24,532 nucleotides of DNA from an uncultured Parafilimonas sp. (GTDB lineage: Bacteria; Bacteroidota; Bacteroidia; Chitinophagales; Chitinophagaceae), in contig CALAGJ010000068.1 in the NCBI GenBank assembly GCA_937892395.1, positions 1 to 24,532 on the forward strand, written 5' to 3'. Numbering within the stretch: the stretch's first letter is position 1; each line of letters begins with the position of its first letter. Position numbers and translations under genes: made by a program. Of the stretch, positions 22,501-24,532 are shown in pieces. Under the pieces are notes generated by a model that was not told where the DNA came from, did no database searches, and was given only the letters and a program-made list of their open reading frames with translations.

Positions 22501-24417
22501 TCAGACCGTTGTAATGTCGTCATGTATTTTTAAAAGGGTTAGAATGATAATTTTTAGAAGTCTATGGTAATCAAATTCGTGTTCCTTTTCTGAAAACGTA
22601 TTTGTCCCGTGTAAATATTTATTTCTTAGGTCGTAGCCGTTGGTAAACTCCTTTTTGTTGAGGTAAAAATTAAAATAATTTCTTTCTTGTCTTGAGAACA
22701 ATGTGTTTTCAGTAATCACAAGTTTTCGGTCAATCAATTCGTCAATAACTGTCCTGCATGGCAAAGGATAACTCCAATAGTTAAGGACTTCTTTCTGATG
22801 TAATTCCCCAATTAAGTAAATCATAATATCCTTGTTCAACGTCACATAGTCGTCATTGCTTAGTTTTAGATAGCCGTCATTTATTAGGCTTTGAATGGTC
22901 TCTCTTTGGTAGTTTTCAAAATACTCAAATTTCACATTCTCATTTGTTATCAGGTCAAACAAACAGTGATATTTATTCTCAAAATGTTTGACATAATATA
23001 AGTGACTTTGGTCTGAGAAGAATAAGTATTTTAATTGTAGAATTAAGTTGTCCTCCGAGTAGATATATTTTTTCGACTTGTTACTGTAGATTTCACTAAT
23101 TCTAATTGGGGCAGAGCTGATTTGAATAAGTTCAAGGTCAATACTCTTTTCATCTACAAGCAATTTGTATTGCTTTAGTAAAAATTCAAAGTCCGGTGTA
23201 AGAGTTCGGATTTTTTCTAAATAATTTGATTCACTTGATGGTAATTGAAATGCAATCTTGTTTGGTGAAATTCTCTCGTTTAAAAATCCTACGAAGGAAT
23301 GAATTATTGATTCTAAGCTTCTTCCTTTTCGTTTCAAGTAGTCTTCGTAGATATACAACTGTAGATTGGATAAATTCTCTTTTCTGAAAAATGAGAAGCC
23401 TATTTCATACTCATTTTTAGATTTCATAAATGTTCGTTCAAGAACATCTAATTCACTTTGCCTACTTACTAATGCGATTAGGTTCTTTTCGTCTGTGTAG
23501 AAGAAGAGATATTTGAAAACCAGAAAGAGGTCTAAATCTGTAGGTAATAAATCAAGAAAACTTTCGCTGTATGATGCCTCAAATGTTGTTCCTTCAGTTT
23601 TAAATTTGAATGGCTCTTTTTGGTCTTTATTAAATGTTACCCCAACCCCTACATTCCAAGTATGTCCGTTTTGAAGAACTTTATCGTTTAATTCTTGTGA
23701 TTTCTTTTTTGCCTTTAGTCGTGTTTTGGGGTTTAGCTTAAACTCGTTTGTATCTCTTGAGTTTTCAATTAGCCTAACATAATTGAGATTTGGGTCTGCA
23801 CTATCCAAGTAGGAATTGATAATTGATTCCTTGTCAGGAAGGCTTAAACTTTTGGGGAAATGATTTTTTTCCTTTCTGCCGAAGTTATCTTTTTCTTCTA
23901 TGCTTGATAAAAGAATTTCCGCACTGTCAGAATATGAAATTAGGAAACTCTTAATTGTCTTGTCATACTTATCTACAACCTTTTTTTCTTTGAGTATGTG
24001 TCTAATTTGTCTTGGGTGCTTTTCCAAAACGTTTGACAAAGCTGTGTCAGATATGTTCTTTAAACTGTTTAGGTTATTCAACAAATGCCAGTAGTCCTCA
24101 TAGTAGTTGTAGTCAAGCGTTGATAACTCTTGCTCCAAGGATTCATCGGAAATTTTGAGGATTCTTTCTTTCAGTTGATTGTAAGCTACTTCAACATTCT
24201 CTTTATATAAGGTCTTTTGATTTTCGTCCCAAGTCGTCAAAAATAGATTGTTGTCAAAATATAATTTGATATTGTAAAATTCTATTAAGTCAATTAAACC
24301 AAAGTCAGAGTCTGCGTTGAAAGTATTAAGTAAGCTCTCCGCTTTACTTAATTGATGTCCGCCTGACATGTCCTCTCGTGAGTAAAATTTGGTTCTATGT
24401 CGTTTGTTTTCGCTCAT
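22501..24417 (-). CDS. Unrecognised 638-residue protein with C-terminal HEPN-type RNxxxH motif
   Basis: I do not recognise the family. The product is hydrophilic and mostly alpha-helical by appearance, without signal peptide or membrane segments, so cytoplasmic. It starts MSENKRHRTKFYSREDMSGG (ATG 24417; a second ATG at codon 17 is possible). Lys- and Glu-rich helices make up much of residues 1-260; about 260-330 is more mixed. Near the end, LRNKYLHG places R598, N599 and H603 in the R-N-x3-H form of HEPN ribonucleases, within a helix and followed by a hydrophobic helix (HRLLKIIILTLLKIHDD), as in C-terminal HEPN/Abi-like and DUF4209-like domains. Known HEPN proteins cleave RNA in phage defence and toxin systems. 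Neighbouring IS1182 remnant and lack of core genes suggest an accessory locus. The role is inference; it could instead be a non-catalytic regulatory protein. Confidence 0.85.
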   Translation of the reverse strand: MSENKRHRTKFYSREDMSGGHQLSKAESLLNTFNADSDFGLIDLIEFYNIKLYFDNNLFLTTWDENQKTLYKENVEVAYNQLKERILKISDESLEQELSTLDYNYYEDYWHLLNNLNSLKNISDTALSNVLEKHPRQIRHILKEKKVVDKYDKTIKSFLISYSDSAEILLSSIEEKDNFGRKEKNHFPKSLSLPDKESIINSYLDSADPNLNYVRLIENSRDTNEFKLNPKTRLKAKKKSQELNDKVLQNGHTWNVGVGVTFNKDQKEPFKFKTEGTTFEASYSESFLDLLPTDLDLFLVFKYLFFYTDEKNLIALVSRQSELDVLERTFMKSKNEYEIGFSFFRKENLSNLQLYIYEDYLKRKGRSLESIIHSFVGFLNERISPNKIAFQLPSSESNYLEKIRTLTPDFEFLLKQYKLLVDEKSIDLELIQISSAPIRISEIYSNKSKKYIYSEDNLILQLKYLFFSDQSHLYYVKHFENKYHCLFDLITNENVKFEYFENYQRETIQSLINDGYLKLSNDDYVTLNKDIMIYLIGELHQKEVLNYWSYPLPCRTVIDELIDRKLVITENTLFSRQERNYFNFYLNKKEFTNGYDLRNKYLHGTNTFSEKEHEFDYHRLLKIIILTLLKIHDDITTV

Positions 24418-24451
24418 TGCTTATAGTAGTAGCACTGTCCCATAAAATTCT

Positions 24452-24465
24452 GACTAACGTCAGTC
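24452..24465. promoter_or_regulatory. Near-palindrome GACTAACGTCAGTC upstream of the HEPN-motif gene
   Basis: GACT(A/G)ACGT(C/T)AGTC is a 14-bp palindrome apart from one base pair, 35 bp upstream of the ATG at 24417. It is placed where an operator or promoter would be expected. No TAnnTTTG element was found here. Confidence 0.35.
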
Positions 24466-24532
24466 TGTCTAAAAACAAATTTTAAAAGTGCAAGAATAAG
24501 AAGAAATGTGCCATTTTAAAGGCCAATAGACG

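Overview
The window looks like a chromosomal segment from a Bacteroidota bacterium, most likely a Chitinophagaceae-type member of the Chitinophagia/Sphingobacteriia. The signs are AT-rich DNA, a secreted NHL-repeat protein with a type IX secretion (T9SS) C-terminal sorting domain, a DUF5916 outer-membrane protein, several exact TAnnTTTG promoter -7 elements just upstream of genes, a short TruB without an obvious PUA domain, and an EF-P with the loop wording I associate with this group. The genus is inferred from family resemblance; no search was run.

Layout. 1-344 is a repeat-rich gap. 345-4520 (+) encodes two envelope proteins, the NHL/T9SS protein and the DUF5916 barrel. 4527-4955 is a decayed IS1380-type transposase. 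5140-9896 (all -) carries a DPP-IV-type S9 peptidase, truB, efp and a low-specificity threonine aldolase, with a clear terminator after efp. 10077-10604 (+) is a small outer-membrane beta-barrel protein, separated by a perfect bidirectional terminator from a three-gene minus-strand operon (10671-12881): TIM-barrel sugar isomerase, lipoprotein cytochrome c and DUF1080 lipoprotein. That operon looks like part of a 3-keto-sugar pathway. 13025-15429 (-) is a second S9 peptidase plus a DUF1801 gene, divergent from rpe (15623-16279, +) across a region with a 16-bp perfect palindrome. 16276-18441 (-) is a tight unit of a transsulfuration PLP enzyme, a small membrane protein and a DUF2400 protein. 18442-19228 is a 787-bp gap with REP-like repeats and a very strong hairpin. 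19229-21918 (+) holds miaA and a periplasmic gamma-glutamyltransferase.

The right end (22111-24532) looks accessory: a 3' fragment of an IS1182-like transposase, then a 638-codon minus-strand gene of unrecognised family whose C-terminus carries a HEPN-type R-N-x3-H motif (RNKYLH). This is the best candidate in the window for an undescribed system, possibly an abortive-infection type RNase, but it rests on one motif plus context.

Most of the rest is ordinary housekeeping or envelope biology. Peptide turnover is a theme: two exported S9 peptidases and a gamma-glutamyltransferase would together cut peptides and glutathione-like compounds outside the cytoplasm. The second theme is carbohydrate handling (DUF1080, isomerase, rpe, and the carbohydrate-binding-like N-domain of the DUF5916 protein). 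No tRNA, rRNA, CRISPR array or intact IS element was seen.
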